A DNA stretch of 64,000 nt from Zygnema cylindricum (taxonomy: Eukaryota > Streptophyta > Zygnematophyceae > Zygnematales > Zygnemataceae), in assembly GCA_037447655.1 (NCBI GenBank), contig JBBHKE010001665.1, forward strand, positions 62,001-126,000, in the 5' to 3' direction. Below are positions 1 through 11,297 of the stretch, piece by piece; position 1 is the stretch's first letter; the number at the start of each line of letters is the position of its first letter. The notes under the pieces are model-generated. The model was not told the DNA's origin. It worked only from the letters and a program-made list of their open reading frames with translations, and searched no databases. Both the position numbers and the translations under genes were made by a program.

Positions 1-216
1 AATGAGAAATACCCTCACACAAACACAGAGTGAAAAAGAAAGAAACAGACAGAGACAGAGACAAATACCAAGCTCACACCCATCTGCATCTCCAAAAAAG
101 ACAGACTATAAAGGAGGTTTAAAAGTTACCTACAAATTAAGTCATAATTTCTTGTTAAAGACACAGACAGAGGAGAAAAAAAGAAAAAAAGAAAGAAAAG
201 AATCCTTGTCGTTTAC

Positions 217-1001
217 CTGGCGGTTGAGCTGAGTTGGATTGTGGCGCTTCCAAAAAATCTCCAGAAGGTGAGAGTAGCTGACGACATCCGGATTGTACTC
301 GACCTGTACGGCCTCAGCATGCCCGGTTTTCCCGGAACACACAGCCTCATACGTCGGATTCGCCACGTGGCCCTGCGTGTACCCAACAGCTGTCTGCAAA
401 ACAGGAAGTGCAGGAAGAGGAAAGCTGTTCAGAACAGTAAAAAAGGTATTTCCGGCGTAAATAATGTAAAAAATCAACATTTTCTAATATGTTAGTTACA
501 CATACGCAATGACTGGAGTTAATAGTCACTAATCGCAGTAATTGTACAGAAACATGTACAAAAAAAAAGTACACTTCTCTGTACGAAAACAAGGATTACT
601 CGCCAGAAATTGCATGTGTACTTCTCCTATTAACCTGCAAATGAAAAACTGGCTCATTTCCATTCGAGACTGTTGTTTTTATGCAAAAAGCAATTACAAA
701 CCAAGGAAATCTTAACAACATGACTGCAAAAAAAGCTAAAAATGGTAAGAAAAGAAAAGAAAAGAAAGAGAAGACTTGCTAAACCACACATCAACAGTTT
801 GAGATCTAAACAGTGTGAAAACGAAAATAAATAAAGCGAGAACAACGCAAAGATCTCCTACTAAAAGTCTCAATTTCCAAACTCAGAAAAATGGAAAATA
901 TGGCGTTTATGGACCTTTATGACACCTGGCACTCGCTGATAGGCCAGTTCCACTCCCCAGAAACAACCGGCGGCAAAAGTGGCTTGTGTAGGTTTAGCCA
1001 T
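217..1001 (-). CDS. MSRA: Peptide methionine sulfoxide reductase A, copy 1 (exons 1-2; 3' end outside window)
   Basis: The enzyme reduces methionine-S-sulfoxide in proteins and free methionine using a catalytic cysteine recycled by thioredoxin. Two exons are visible on the minus strand: exon 1 at 1001-915 (29 codons) and exon 2 at 393-217 (59 codons), with GT donors and AG acceptors and phase-0 joins. Exon 1 carries the MsrA signature [14 protein letters not shown] with the active-site Cys; exon 2 carries [19 protein letters not shown] and the Trp/His-rich segment FWKRHNP. The start is the ATG at 1001; the frame stays open upstream but looks non-coding. The third exon, which holds the C-terminal resolving cysteines in copy 2, should lie left of base 1. 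Exon 2 is about 95 percent identical to exon 2 of the copy at 2438-3940, while introns and the first codons have diverged. No lesion is seen in the visible part. Confidence 0.85.
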
Positions 1002-1450
1002 AGCTGAAGAAGTCGCACACCAATCTCTCTTTTGTACACTCGCTTGAGACAGAAACGAAGGGAAAGAGCCAGAAAAAATATACCAAACGAATACAGTAAA
1101 GCAGAAATATTTGAAAGATAGGAAACCTGTAGTCGTTATATAAGGCATGTACAGATAAAACAGCCAGAGGAATACTTCCTATGAACGGAACAGAGTTGCC
1201 TGCAGTACTGGAGAAGCTTCCATATTGCAGAAGGTCTTGGTGGCTTCGTTTGCTGCTTCCTCATGGATATCAACGTCAATTATCGTAGCCAAGTGCTCAT
1301 GAATCGCACACATATGCATACAATAGCTTCCTGGAAGTTTCCAAGAGCCAGCGTCTGTACTTTACATTACGCGTCCTATGTACACTGTAGTCTGTATACG
1401 CGCATTTTTACTGATCAACGTACAGATTTTACTAGATATGGTACACTGAG

Positions 1451-2056
1451 TACACCGCCAATCGTTATTAGCGTTGTGTACACTAATTCCGTCCCGCTTT
1501 TTTTTTTTTTAATTCTCCATTAGTGCAGTTCATTCTATTTTTTTCTTTATTCTATTTAGGGTTATTTTAAGTACGTTGTCTCTTAAATAGAGTGGTGTAC
1601 GGTAAGTGTCACTTCGTACATAAATGTACCTTTTTAAGGTAAAAAGTACAATAAATTAGTTTTAGTAGCCATGGACGCATGAGAATGTGCGTTATAAAAA
1701 GGAAAAAAACCAGGTCGTAAAAAATCCCGCTCGCACATATTTGTCCGACAGCCGCGTTTCGACCGTGTGAATGTAGGATTTGTGTACGATTTGTCAGATT
1801 GTGTACGGAGACCTATATTAGTGTAAGCATGTTTGCGACCGACATTTTTTTTTCAAAGATCCAAATTACCATAATCAAACAATTAGAATGTATGATTTTT
1901 TCCAAAAATTCCAAATTCTTAAATAGCGTAACGTACTGAAAATAACCCTAAATAGAATAAAGAAAAAAATAGAATGAACTACACTAATGGAGAATAAAAA
2001 ATAAAAAAAGCGGGACGGAATTAGCGTACACAACGCTAATAACGATTGGCGGTGTA
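1451..2056. mobile_element. 606-bp MITE with long terminal inverted repeats (TACACCGCC family)
   Basis: Both ends carry TACACCGCCAATCGTTATTA inverted, extending about 45 bp (through an ACTAATTCCGTCCCGC-like block). There is no transposase ORF. The inner part contains the GTAC-rich block also found in the copies at 7340-7903 and 21127-21675. It sits between the two divergent msrA copies. By analogy with relatives whose empty sites are visible, the outer TA is the target duplication. Confidence 0.8.
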
Positions 2057-2437
2057 CAGTAGCGTACGTTTTACGGACTCACGACGCAATACATTTTTCA
2101 TAGTGGTTGTATATTTTGTACGGCGTGTACCATCAGACGAATAAGGAAACTTCATAGGAAGGAACGTTGTCTTGTACTCTTCGAATTGTACAATGTCGAT
2201 GTGTACGGTAAAGTACAGTCTCTCATCTATAGACCAGAGTTTGTTTCGCTTTTTTACGTCATCGCTTATCTATTCACATATCAGTCTTTCTGCTTTCTGT
2301 TTCCTACGTTCTCCCATTGTCGGTTAATCTGGTCCAAAGAAAAGTATTAATTTCCGAGTGTTTATTTCTACTGCAGCTTGACTTTTTCATTACAGAATAG
2401 ATACCAAAAGCCTCTACTTCTTACCATTTCTTCTGAT

Positions 2438-3940
2438 ATGGCGGACAATACTATACAGAAGGCTACTTTTGCCGCCGGTTGCTTCTGGGGCGTAGAACTG
2501 GCGTATCAGCGGCTGCCAGGTGTCACTCAGGTCATAATCTATTATTCTTATTATAATCCTTTTCGTGGTTTTAGAAAATATTTTGCATGCTACACGATTC
2601 ATTTTTCAAAGAGAATGAGCTGTGAAATGCACTGCATACTCTGCTGCCAAAACCGCCGAAATGAATACTTTACGTTGCCGAACCAATTGCTATGTTGAAT
2701 TTCCGAACCAAAAATACTACGCTCATCCGAAATTCACATATTTTCGGCAAGAATAATATATAACTACATATAATATATAATGACATTTATTCGTAAGCTA
2801 TGGCTCCCAGAAACATAATTTTCTGCATTGACATTGTGAATTTGACCTCCCCCATCCTTTGCAGCTTCTGAGCCGGAGGTTTTCCTTTCCTTTTCCTGCA
2901 CTTTCTGTTTTGCAGACAGCTGTCGGGTACACGCAGGGCCACGTGGCGAATCCGACATATGAGGCTGTGTGTTCCGGGAAAACCGGGCATGCTGAGGCCG
3001 TACAGGTGGAGTACAATCCGGATGACGTCAGCTACTCTCACCTTCTGGAGCTTTTCTGGAAGCGCCACAATCCGACTCAGCTCAACCGCCAGGTAGACGC
3101 CAAGGATTCATTTATCTATTTATTTTATTATTATTTTTTATTTTTTTTCGGCTTATCTCTTGGTTGTAATGTAACAAGAAGGATTTTTTTTTTTTTTTTT
3201 GTATCAGCTTTCTGGAAGAAGGTGAATGGTCGAAAGGTTCAAGAATTATTAGAGAATAAAATTTATGAGTTGGACAAGAAACCATCTGTCATTTTGGAAG
3301 GACATACTGAGATTTCTGTATGGTGTATTTATGCAGAGTGAGTTGTTTTTATTTCAGGCATTAGTTTCTGCCTTACGACTTTTCTACTGGACTGTTCCCC
3401 TGCAAATCCTCTGCTTTTTCTAACATTTGCTTTCTTGTCCATGTACCAAAGTTTTCCGTTGTTCCTTGTCGTACTAATTTACTTATTTTCAGTGTCACAA
3501 TGTATTGTATGCCCTAGAAAAACCTCTCAGACATAAATTGCCACACTTAATCTTTCAGTTGTAACACCCAGATAGCATTATTGTTTGACCACTATTTTGA
3601 TCCATTTTTTATTTTTTTTGTGTTAAATCAATGCAGACAAGAATCAGTACCTGTTGACCTCTCCTTTTTTCCTTCTTATGTGATACAGGGAAATGACGTT
3701 GGATCTCAGTATCGCTCCGGCATATACTTTCATACTCCCGAGCAAGAAAGGATTGCTAAGGAATCATTGAAGCTCGAAGAAGCGAATCGTGGTCAGAAGA
3801 TTACGACAGAAATTTTACCTGCGGCCATATTCTACCGGGCAGAAGAATATCATCAGCAGTACCTTGAAAAGGGAAATAGGCGAAGTAAAGGACAATCAGC
3901 GGCTAAGAGCTGTAATGATCCCATTCGTTGCTATGGCTAA
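2438..3940 (+). CDS. MSRA: Peptide methionine sulfoxide reductase A, copy 2 (complete, 3 exons)
   Basis: Exons at 2438-2530, 2916-3092 and 3689-3940 join in phase 0 to give 173 residues, about the normal length for a cytosolic MsrA. The start ATG at 2438 gives a short N-terminus without an evident transit peptide. GCFWG with the catalytic Cys15 lies near the N-terminus. Exon 3 encodes the conserved [19 protein letters not shown] block, then the YHQQYLEKG motif and a C-terminal [10 protein letters not shown] with two cysteines expected to resolve the disulfide (about C165 and C171). Splice sites are canonical (CAG/GTCATA, CAG/GTAGAC, TTGCAG, ATACAG). Copy 1 is divergently oriented, about 1.4 kb away ATG to ATG, with a MITE in the shared upstream region. 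Intron 2 holds an odd open segment at 3207-3343. The gene appears functional. Confidence 0.93.
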
Positions 3941-4049
3941 TATGGTTATGTATGGTCTCGCTATCGAAATAGTAAAATGGAAGTTTAGTAGAAGTTTAGC
4001 AAGAGTTTTACGGGAGCTTTTGTACAGCTTGAATGTATATAATGTCTAA

Positions 4050-5012
4050 TATTGTTCATTATTGTGACATTGACTAGCATGATGAGGCTACTTTTTTTTT
4101 GAGTATGTAGTTTTGTAAGTTATTTTTACCACTAAATTGAAAAATTTGTCAGAGTATGTGCAAATGCTATTTTGGATTAATCTGTAACAATTTGATGTAT
4201 TATAACAGTTCTTAAATGCCATTTTGTTTTAATCATATATGTCCTTTTTGAATTGATCTGGATTGGCAAAAATGGAATTTCTTTAGGAGATATTGTGCAT
4301 AAGAATAAATGGAACTTGTAAACGTGCATCAGTGTAAAGTTGACATAGAAATGTATTAATTGTAAAATTATAATTAAAGCATAACATACATCAGTTATAA
4401 ACTCGTATTAAGGAATAGCATACATCAGTCCTAAAATTTTAATTGATGCGTAATCAACATGCCAACTTGTCCAGCAATCAAGGTGAAACTTCTTCCTAAC
4501 CTTTCGTGATTTTTTGAGCATAAACATAATACCACATTGAGTTTATTTTTGCTGGCAACTAAATAGATGGAGACATACACTTGCGGTTAAGTTTTCTTAC
4601 AACAATTATGTTACATAGTGTTGTGTTATATCATGTTATGTTGTGATATGTCACGTTATGTTATGTTGTGTTGTTACGTTTTGCTGTTCTGCTAAATGGC
4701 ACAAACACCCTTGGAGTTGCCCTGTCTTTTGAATGAGTCTAAAAATTTTCACAAACAACATTCCATAACTAAACCTGGATAAAATCCATCCTTATACTCG
4801 AGAAAAATAAATTTGACTTCCTTTCTAAAATTATATTACTGTGCACACTCCCATAAGATTTATAAATTTACAGTTGTGATAAACCAATTTTCCCATCAGC
4901 ATTTTCTTTCAGCTGCAATTGTTTCAAAAAATCAATTGCAACAAACAAGAACAGAACCCAATTTTTTAAGTTATTTGATGAAAAAACTCTAGAAAGTCTT
5001 GACACTTCACCG
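4050..5012. other. Intergenic stretch downstream of msrA
   Basis: AT-rich. AATAAA at about 4303 could serve as a polyadenylation signal for msrA. A degenerate TGTTATGTTG-type tract lies at about 4617-4680. No gene or clear transposon is seen. Confidence 0.5.
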
Positions 5013-5188
5013 TGTATCGCTATTAGTGTTCATAATTTTTTTGTCACTTAAAACATCTTTTATCCGTACAGAAGATGAGAACTTTAGCTTTCAATCGCAA
5101 CCGTCAGATCTATAATCCGACCAACATGTACGGAGAAAATATGTTTTAAGTGGCGAAAAAAGCATTAACACTAATAACGTTAATAACT
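5013..5188. mobile_element. Small MITE-like inverted repeat
   Basis: The segment folds on itself: TATTAGTGTT and GTCACTTAAAACAT on the left match AACACTAATA and ATGTTTTAAGTGGC on the right in reverse. It resembles the TACACCGC MITEs in its TATTAG-type ends but lacks a clean terminus. Confidence 0.5.
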
Positions 5189-5282
5189 AATCAGTATATA
5201 AATAAGGGAACGTTGTTCGCCCCTCTGCGAAACCTTATATAGGCGGTAGGCGGTGTGTCTGTCAAGGATTTTTTCCGTCCGT

Positions 5283-6480
5283 CCGCAGTACGGACCGCCG
5301 TACCGCTGGCACAGTGTAACCGGACCGCCGTACCGCTGGCACAGTGTAACCGGACCGCCGTACTGCTGGCACAATGTAACGGTGCCGCCCGTACCGCCGT
5401 ACGGATGGCATAATCTTACGTTGCCAATTGTCGGTGTGCAGACCACCGTCCGGCTGGCATACTCTAACATTGCCAACCGTCGGTGTGCAGAGAGTCGTAC
5501 GGTTGGCGAAATTTAACGTTGCCGTGCGTCGCTGTGCAACCCGTCGTACGGATGGCGTAATGTAGCATTGCCGTGCGTCGTGTGCAGAACCGCCGTATGG
5601 ATGGCGTAATCTAACGTTGTGCGTCGCTGTGCAGATCGCCGTACGGATGGGCTAATGTAACATTGCCGTGCGTCGCTGTGCATACCGCCGTACGGATGGC
5701 GTAAGGTATCATTGCCAACCGTCGCTGTGCAAACCGCGTACGGTTGGCACAATGTAACGTTTGCCAACCGTCGAAGGCCGCCGTGCCGCTGGCAGAATGT
5801 ACACCGCGAATCGTTATTAGAGTATATAACTCTAATTGGGTCCCTGAAATTTTGATTTTTTTTCCTAAATAGGATACATGATTTTAATTTTTCCTACACG
5901 TTAGTTAAGGTACCTTACATCATAGCGTAAAAAATGAAATTACTATAAGATCTAAATAGTGTGATGTACGGTCAATGTCAGACCGTACATAAATGTACCT
6001 TTTAAAGTGAAATTTTTACAAAAATATGAATTAAATCAGATGCGCACGCATAAGAACGTGCACTCAAAAAACGGAATTAGTCTGACAAGTAAATTAGTCT
6101 GACATGTACGGAAATGTAAACTTCACAACGGCGTACGATTTTTAATATTTTGTACGAATACATATATTAATGTATACAATCGTACGGAGAATATTTAGTT
6201 TTTGTTGTTCCCAAATTAACATTAAGCCGAAATTACAATACACCTTTAAAAAAAAAAATCAAATTCTTAATTAGCATCAATTACAGTAAATTACCTTCAA
6301 CACTATTTAAACTTTGACACTAATAACGATTCGCGGTGTAACGTTGCCGTGCGATCGTCCGTACGGACCGCCGTACCGCTGGCACAACGTGACGCTGTCG
6401 TGCGTCAGCGGTACAGAACTCCAAACCGCTAGCACAACTGACGTTGCTGTACGTCAGCAGTACGGGCATGATAAACTTGA
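5283..6480. repeat. GC-rich GTAC-containing minisatellite, split by a MITE
   Basis: A tandem array of diverged units built on ACCGCCGTACCGCTGGCACA followed by ATGTAACGTTGCC and GTGCGTCGCTGTGCA. The first three units are about 32 bp each and near identical; later units are about 55-60 bp. The array is interrupted at 5800-6340 by a TA-flanked MITE and resumes in phase at 6341 to about 6480. Open frames across it are artefacts of the repeat. Confidence 0.75.
5800..6340. mobile_element. 541-bp TA-flanked MITE inserted in the minisatellite
   Basis: Ends are TACACCGCGAATCGTTATTA and its inverse. Removing the element and one TA restores GGCAGAATG-TA-ACGTTGCC, which matches intact neighbouring repeat units (GGCACAATGTAACGTTTGCC). 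This directly shows a TA target duplication. Confidence 0.85.
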
Positions 6481-6834
6481 CAGTACAATTACTCTAATTC
6501 GGTCGCTCGAAATTCCGACTCTATCACATCAAATAGAGTAAATGATTCTAATTTTTTCATTATGCTATTTAAGGTAAGGTTTAATTAGCCCTTTTTTATT
6601 CTAATACATGTTCGTTTTAAATAGTGTGGAGTACGGACAACGTCCGACCGTGCAAAATTGTACTTTTATAAGTAAAAAAGTACAAATAATGATTTAATAC
6701 TGGCCATTATCATGTAACTGCGTTTTAACAAACCGCGTAATGCAAAAGTCATAGTGACGAAAAACTGTACGTTTTGTCAGATTCTGTACGAATAACTTAT
6801 TTACACTAGAGGATATTAGCTTGCCAAATTAGAG

Positions 6835-6967
6835 TACACCGCATAAATTAGAGTCAATTCCTTTTTGAAACAGTTCTATCACATAAAAAAGAGTAAATTA
6901 CTCTAATTATATTTTTCTCTTTTTTTACTCTATTTTTTTCATTACTCTAATTACGATGCGCGGTGTA
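6835..6967. mobile_element. Short TACACCGC MITE relative
   Basis: TACACCGCATAAATTAGAGT at the left and ACTCTAATTACGATGCGCGGTGTA-type sequence at the right form imperfect inverted ends. It may be the right part of a larger, decayed element beginning near 6480. Confidence 0.45.
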
Positions 6968-7135
6968 GTGTTAAGTATCGGGTAAATTCATATCGCGATA
7001 ATCGATCGAGCAGAATCCTCGATATATCCTACCGGGACCAACATAAACTATCGCGATATACATCGCAAAAAATGGGTGTCCGTACAGCTAAAGTACATAA
7101 ATTGTACGAAAAATCGACGGAAAATCATACGGATA

Positions 7136-7188
7136 CCCCCCCCCCCCCCCCCCCCCCACTGAGCGAGCGCCACATTGGGGGGGGGGGG
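7136..7188. repeat. Poly-C (22) and poly-G (12) runs facing each other
   Basis: An uninterrupted C run at 7136-7157 is followed 19 bases later by a G run at 7177-7188. Either strand could form a hairpin, a G-quadruplex or an i-motif. Run lengths should be treated with caution because homopolymers are error-prone in assemblies. Confidence 0.8.
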
Positions 7189-7339
7189 AGGGTTTGAGAA
7201 AAAAATCGGGAAGAAAAAAAAAATCGAGTGGGTATCCGGATATTTAGCTTCTAGGTACATGGATTCGATATATCGATTATCGGATCCCAACAATTTGATA
7301 TATATCGAATATCGACAATAAGTCCTCGATACCCAACAC

Positions 7340-7903
7340 TACACCGCCAATCGCTATTACCGTAGTGTACGCTAATTCCGTCCGGTTTTTTTTTTTTTAT
7401 TCTCAATTAGCGTAATTCATTCTATTTTTTTCCTTACTCTATTTAGGGTTAATTTTTTATTACCGTTCAAAACGGAAGTATGTCATCATTTAATTACTAT
7501 GGTGTACGGACAGTGTCAGACCGTACAAAATTGTACCTTTTTAAGTGAAAATGTATAATTAATGAGTTTTAGTAACCGCGGACGCATGAGAATGTGCGCT
7601 CTAAAAAAGGGATATAACCGGGTTGTCAAATATCACACTCGCACACATTCGTCTAGCAACCACGTTTCGATTATGTGAACATACGATTTGTGTACGATTT
7701 GTCAGATTTTGTACGAATACCTATATTAGTGTAAGCATGCTTGCGACCGACTTTTATTTTTTTCAAAGACCCAAATTAGAATTATTAAACAATTAAAATG
7801 TATGTTTTTCATTCAAAATTTTCAAATTATTAATTAGCGTAAACCACCGTAATTGTTCATATACGCTAAATAAACTTCTACGCTAATAGCGATTGGCGGT
7901 GTA
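7340..7903. mobile_element. 564-bp TACACCGCC-family MITE
   Basis: TACACCGCCAATCGCTATTA is at the left end and its inverse at the right. The internal GTACGGACAGTGTCAGACCG block is shared with the 606-bp copy at 1451. It ends 46 bp before the 8-bp target duplication of the 2.4-kb element. Confidence 0.8.
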
Positions 7904-8253
7904 GTTGACAAGGTACATGCCCGTGTAACGGGCGTTGATTTACTAGTAATTAAAATTGGGAATTGCTAATCGCATAGACGATTTTTGCTGCGCGCAGATA
8001 GTTGTCAGAAATTGTACATTTGAAGTACAGTTTCGTACAGGCTACGTACCTTTGATTTTAAATTTGACGGTCAATCCGTCGAACAACTTTGACTGGCGGA
8101 ATATTCTAACGGCGGTTAAAAAAGTATCTCGCTTGCGACCGTCATAAAAAATAAAAAAATCACACGGCCGGCGCAGGTTTACTGTAACAAAACTGCGGCA
8201 GCCACATATAAATATAATGGCTGCGCGCAGGTAGTTCACACACATTTGACTTA

Positions 8254-8956
8254 GGGTGAGGTTCCATTAGGGGAAAAATGCCGTTTTTTACAGAAAACAG
8301 TACTGTTTCGTACAGTGCCGTACCAAAAAAAATAAAATGTCAGAAAAATAAGCCTAGTGAATGAGGGATTTGATACTCCACGTTTATGGGCGTAAACGTG
8401 GACCGTCGGATTCATATTCGGATAAGCGATCGTCTGACACTTACAGTTCGCAACAAGTGACCCGGAGTAGGTCAATTCTATGCGCCTGAATGTATAACAT
8501 CGTGCCTCGTGGAAACGTGAACAAATATCCTCGACGACCGCGCGACCAGGTGGGTATGACATGACATATGCTATCCGCCACCGGAGGATGCGATGCCATC
8601 GAAAGCCGCAAGAAAATATTTGACGGAGGATATTGTTTCACGCGTCTGTCGCCATCCACTAACCATTCTGACATTTTCGTACGTTTCTATAAATCTTAAG
8701 TTTCGTCCGCCCGTACAGATTTTATTCAATACGTCGTGCGAGTCACTTTTTACTTTCGTGAGTAAAATTTTGTGGTCACAATTTGCTGTCATAGATTCTG
8801 TAAAGATTACTAGAATCACATTCATCTACTACGTGGACTAATCAAAATGTGCCACGCAAATAAAATGTCGGTTACTGACCCGACACAATGGAACAACGGT
8901 TGCTTCAGTAAACGAATTTTCGACGTTTACTGAGAGCGCCTAATGGAACAACGCTC
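8254..8956. mobile_element. 703-bp TTA-flanked MITE (PIF/Harbinger-like)
   Basis: TTA lies at both ends (8251-8253, 8957-8959). The imperfect inverted termini are GGGTGAGGTTCCATTAGG and GAGCGTTGTTCCATTAGG. It directly abuts the next TTA element, sharing one TTA, inside the 2.41-kb transposon. The TTA duplication is the hallmark of PIF/Harbinger (Tourist-type) elements. Confidence 0.6.
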
Positions 8957-8959
8957 TTA

Positions 8960-9625
8960 GGGCATGGTTACATCAGGAGGTCTCTGTAATAGTACGGACA
9001 GCAGAAATTCTGTATTACAGAGGCCTCGGTTACATCGCGTATCGTCTGTAAACAAGTTTTTACATACGTGTTCTGATTTAGTGGTTCCACGTAAGTCGAC
9101 GATCAAATCTTTAGAATAGTTAAAGATTTGGAAACCGACCATTTTAGTACGGAAATCCGTACTTGCGTATTACGTACGTGTACTTCGCAAGTGTACCGCG
9201 TCAATGTACCTAAAAAATCTCCTTCACTCTGCTGACTTTCAGGAAAAAACCGCATTTCTTTTCGACAAAGATTTTACGGTCACCTTATCCGAAGGCACGT
9301 GACTTTGGGGGCGTGTGAAAATTTTCATTTTTCATCGACGCACGTGTCTATCGTCCAGGTGTAGCGAAATGGCTGGTTCTGTATTGGTGAACCTACCTCC
9401 GCGAGGTGGGTTCACCAATACATAGGCGTATGGAGCGATTGCTTTGCAGATGAAGACCAAAATGTAATCGGACGGTCGACGTCTTCTCCCGGATACTTGG
9501 AGAATCGTAATCTTATTTTCTGTAATGTTGTTTTCAAAAAACTCACGAAAAAATAGTACGATATGGTACGGGCAAGTACAAAATTCTGTATTAAACCTCA
9601 CTTTTCGTCTGATGTAACCATACCC
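8960..9625. mobile_element. 666-bp TTA-flanked MITE (PIF/Harbinger-like)
   Basis: TTA flanks at 8957-8959 and 9626-9628. The inverted termini GGGCATGGTTACATCAG and GGGTATGGTTACATCAG differ at one base. A near-perfect hairpin lies inside at 9381-9421. No ORF of note. Confidence 0.75.
9381..9421. repeat. 41-nt near-perfect hairpin
   Basis: Arms of 19 bases starting GTATTGGTGAACC and ending GGTTCACCAATAC surround a CGC loop, with a single mismatch. It lies inside the 666-bp MITE. Confidence 0.8.
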
Positions 9626-10123
9626 TTAGTCGCAAAAATGAAATCTACTCGCGAACCGTGACGCTGAACCCGTGAAGTACGTTCTATAGAGGTGTTGATT
9701 CGTAAATAGTGTGACTTCATTTGGTCGCGCGTGACGACGCGTCATTTTAGTTTCATCGATATTTAAAAGCGGGTACGCTTTTTTTATTTTGTACTAAGTT
9801 TATTTCGTTTCGTGCGAGTTCATACATGTTGTACGTCGTCCTTTAATTTGTGTCACCGTCCAAGTCAAATGTCAGTGTGAACTATTTGCGCGCAGCCATT
9901 TTATTTATATGTGGCTGCCGCAGTTTAGTTACAGTAAACCAGCGCCGGCCGTGTGATTTTTTTTATTTTTTATGACGGTCGACGTTCGCAAGTTCGACAC
10001 TTTTTTAACCGCCGTTACAATATTCCGCCAGTCAAAGTTGTTCGACGGATTGACCGTCTAATTTGAACTTAAAGGTACGTAGCTTGTACAAAACTGTACT
10101 TCAAATGTACAATTTCTGACGAC

Positions 10124-10326
10124 TACACCTTGAATCGTTATTAGCGTATAGAAATTATTAGTGTAAAGAAAAAATTAGCATCATTCATTCTAATTTAGTG
10201 CCAGGAGACGTGGCAGATTATAGTCCACGTTCTTAAATAGTGTAGTTTATTATATTTTAGATATCAATGTCAAAATTTTGGGGTGCCGATATAGCGTACA
10301 TAAGGCTAATAACTATTCGCGGTGTA
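10124..10326. mobile_element. 203-bp TA-flanked MITE in the right TIR of the 2.4-kb element
   Basis: It interrupts the right inverted repeat of the 2.41-kb element exactly at TA. The left inverted repeat shows the uninterrupted site (CTGACAACTATCTGCGCG on the plus strand). It is the inverse of the 203-bp copy at 16042-16244, with the same length and only scattered differences. Confidence 0.85.
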
Positions 10327-10497
10327 CCTGCGCTCAGCAAAAATCGTCTCTGTGATTAGCAATTCCCTTAAAATTAATGGTTTTTGGCCAATTGAGCCGC
10401 GATTGAATCATTGTTATTGACGACGTAACGAGAAACTGAGACGTTTATGCTACATATACCCGCTATGGTCGACGAAAAGACTAAAATAATTGCATTA

Positions 10498-11294
10498 GGG
10501 TACGCCCCATGTACTTGTAACTAAGCGAACTTCCTTTGTTTTTTATCGCAGATCAGGCGGACCCGGATTTTAGGCGTCCCTATGTGTAACAACGTAATTG
10601 TTACTTAAGGGTGTGACGACTGTATACGTCGACTATGCCCGTGACGGCTGTCAACGTCTACAGTCTGTGTTGTCGCACCATGTTTTTTGAATCTTTTTGA
10701 AGCGTCGCAAGACACATCGTAATTTCTGAAACGATTTGGTATGTCGCATGTCATTGCATGACATCGTAGACGTACAGCCTTGCAGCCGTGGCTGTACGAC
10801 ATGCCTGTGCGTAAACCTCTCCTGTCCGGCCGCCAAGTCTTCGCAGATTTTTCACCTTCGCAGATTTTTCACCTTTCCGTGAAAGGGCACTGCAGCCTCC
10901 ACCCCTGCAAAAAAAAACCGTACAAGGTTCATGCGGACAAAAACGAACAGCCCTGTACTTTTTTCCGTCGTCAAAAATTTCCCTTTTTCCCTTCGTCAAA
11001 AAATTCTGAAGACTTTTCACACGTGAGAATACGTTTTCATATTTGTGAAAATAGTTCTACTTTATTTAAAATACATCGCCGATGTGTTTTATGATAAGTT
11101 TGAAGATGACGTGACAGCGATTCGAAAAGACACAAGACGACAAATTTTCGTACATCCTAAGTTCGAGGATGATGCAAATTGTACTCTACAATTTTGCGAT
11201 TTCTCCGTATTGTTGCAACTTTAGCAGTACGGCGCTAAGTTTTAAAGGAAAACGACAGAAAAGAACCTGTACCTAGCCACATGGGGCCGTACCC
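10498..11294. mobile_element. 797-bp TTA-flanked MITE (PIF/Harbinger-like)
   Basis: TTA at 10495-10497 and 11295-11297. The termini GGGTACGCCCCATGTA and GGGTACGGCCCCATGTG are inverted. It contains a short direct repeat TTCGCAGATTTTTCACCTT at about 10838-10877. No coding capacity recognised. Confidence 0.7.
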
Positions 11295-11297
11295 TTA

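Larger units (their letters stand above)
7958..10367. mobile_element. 2.41-kb non-autonomous DNA transposon with ~295-bp TIRs and 8-bp TSD
   Basis: Starts GGGAATTGCTAATCGCATAG and ends with its inverse. The inverted repeats extend to about 8251 on the left and about 9868 on the right (the right one holds a MITE). The flanks are a perfect 8-bp direct repeat, TTAAAATT (7950-7957 and 10368-10375), the length used by hAT elements. No transposase is visible: the interior is almost entirely two TTA-flanked MITEs plus a few hundred bases of unknown sequence. A MULE would give 9 bp, so hAT-like is favoured but not proven. Confidence 0.85.

Noticed and set aside
2787-3068. Minus-strand frame of 93 codons over msrA exon 2
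   Set aside because: Antisense shadow of the conserved msrA exon; the same shadow appears on the plus strand at 241-495 over the other copy.
5180-5767. Repetitive open frames with GGPVTLCQRYGG-type units
   Set aside because: They follow the minisatellite period and change frame between units; no start context, splice sites or homology.
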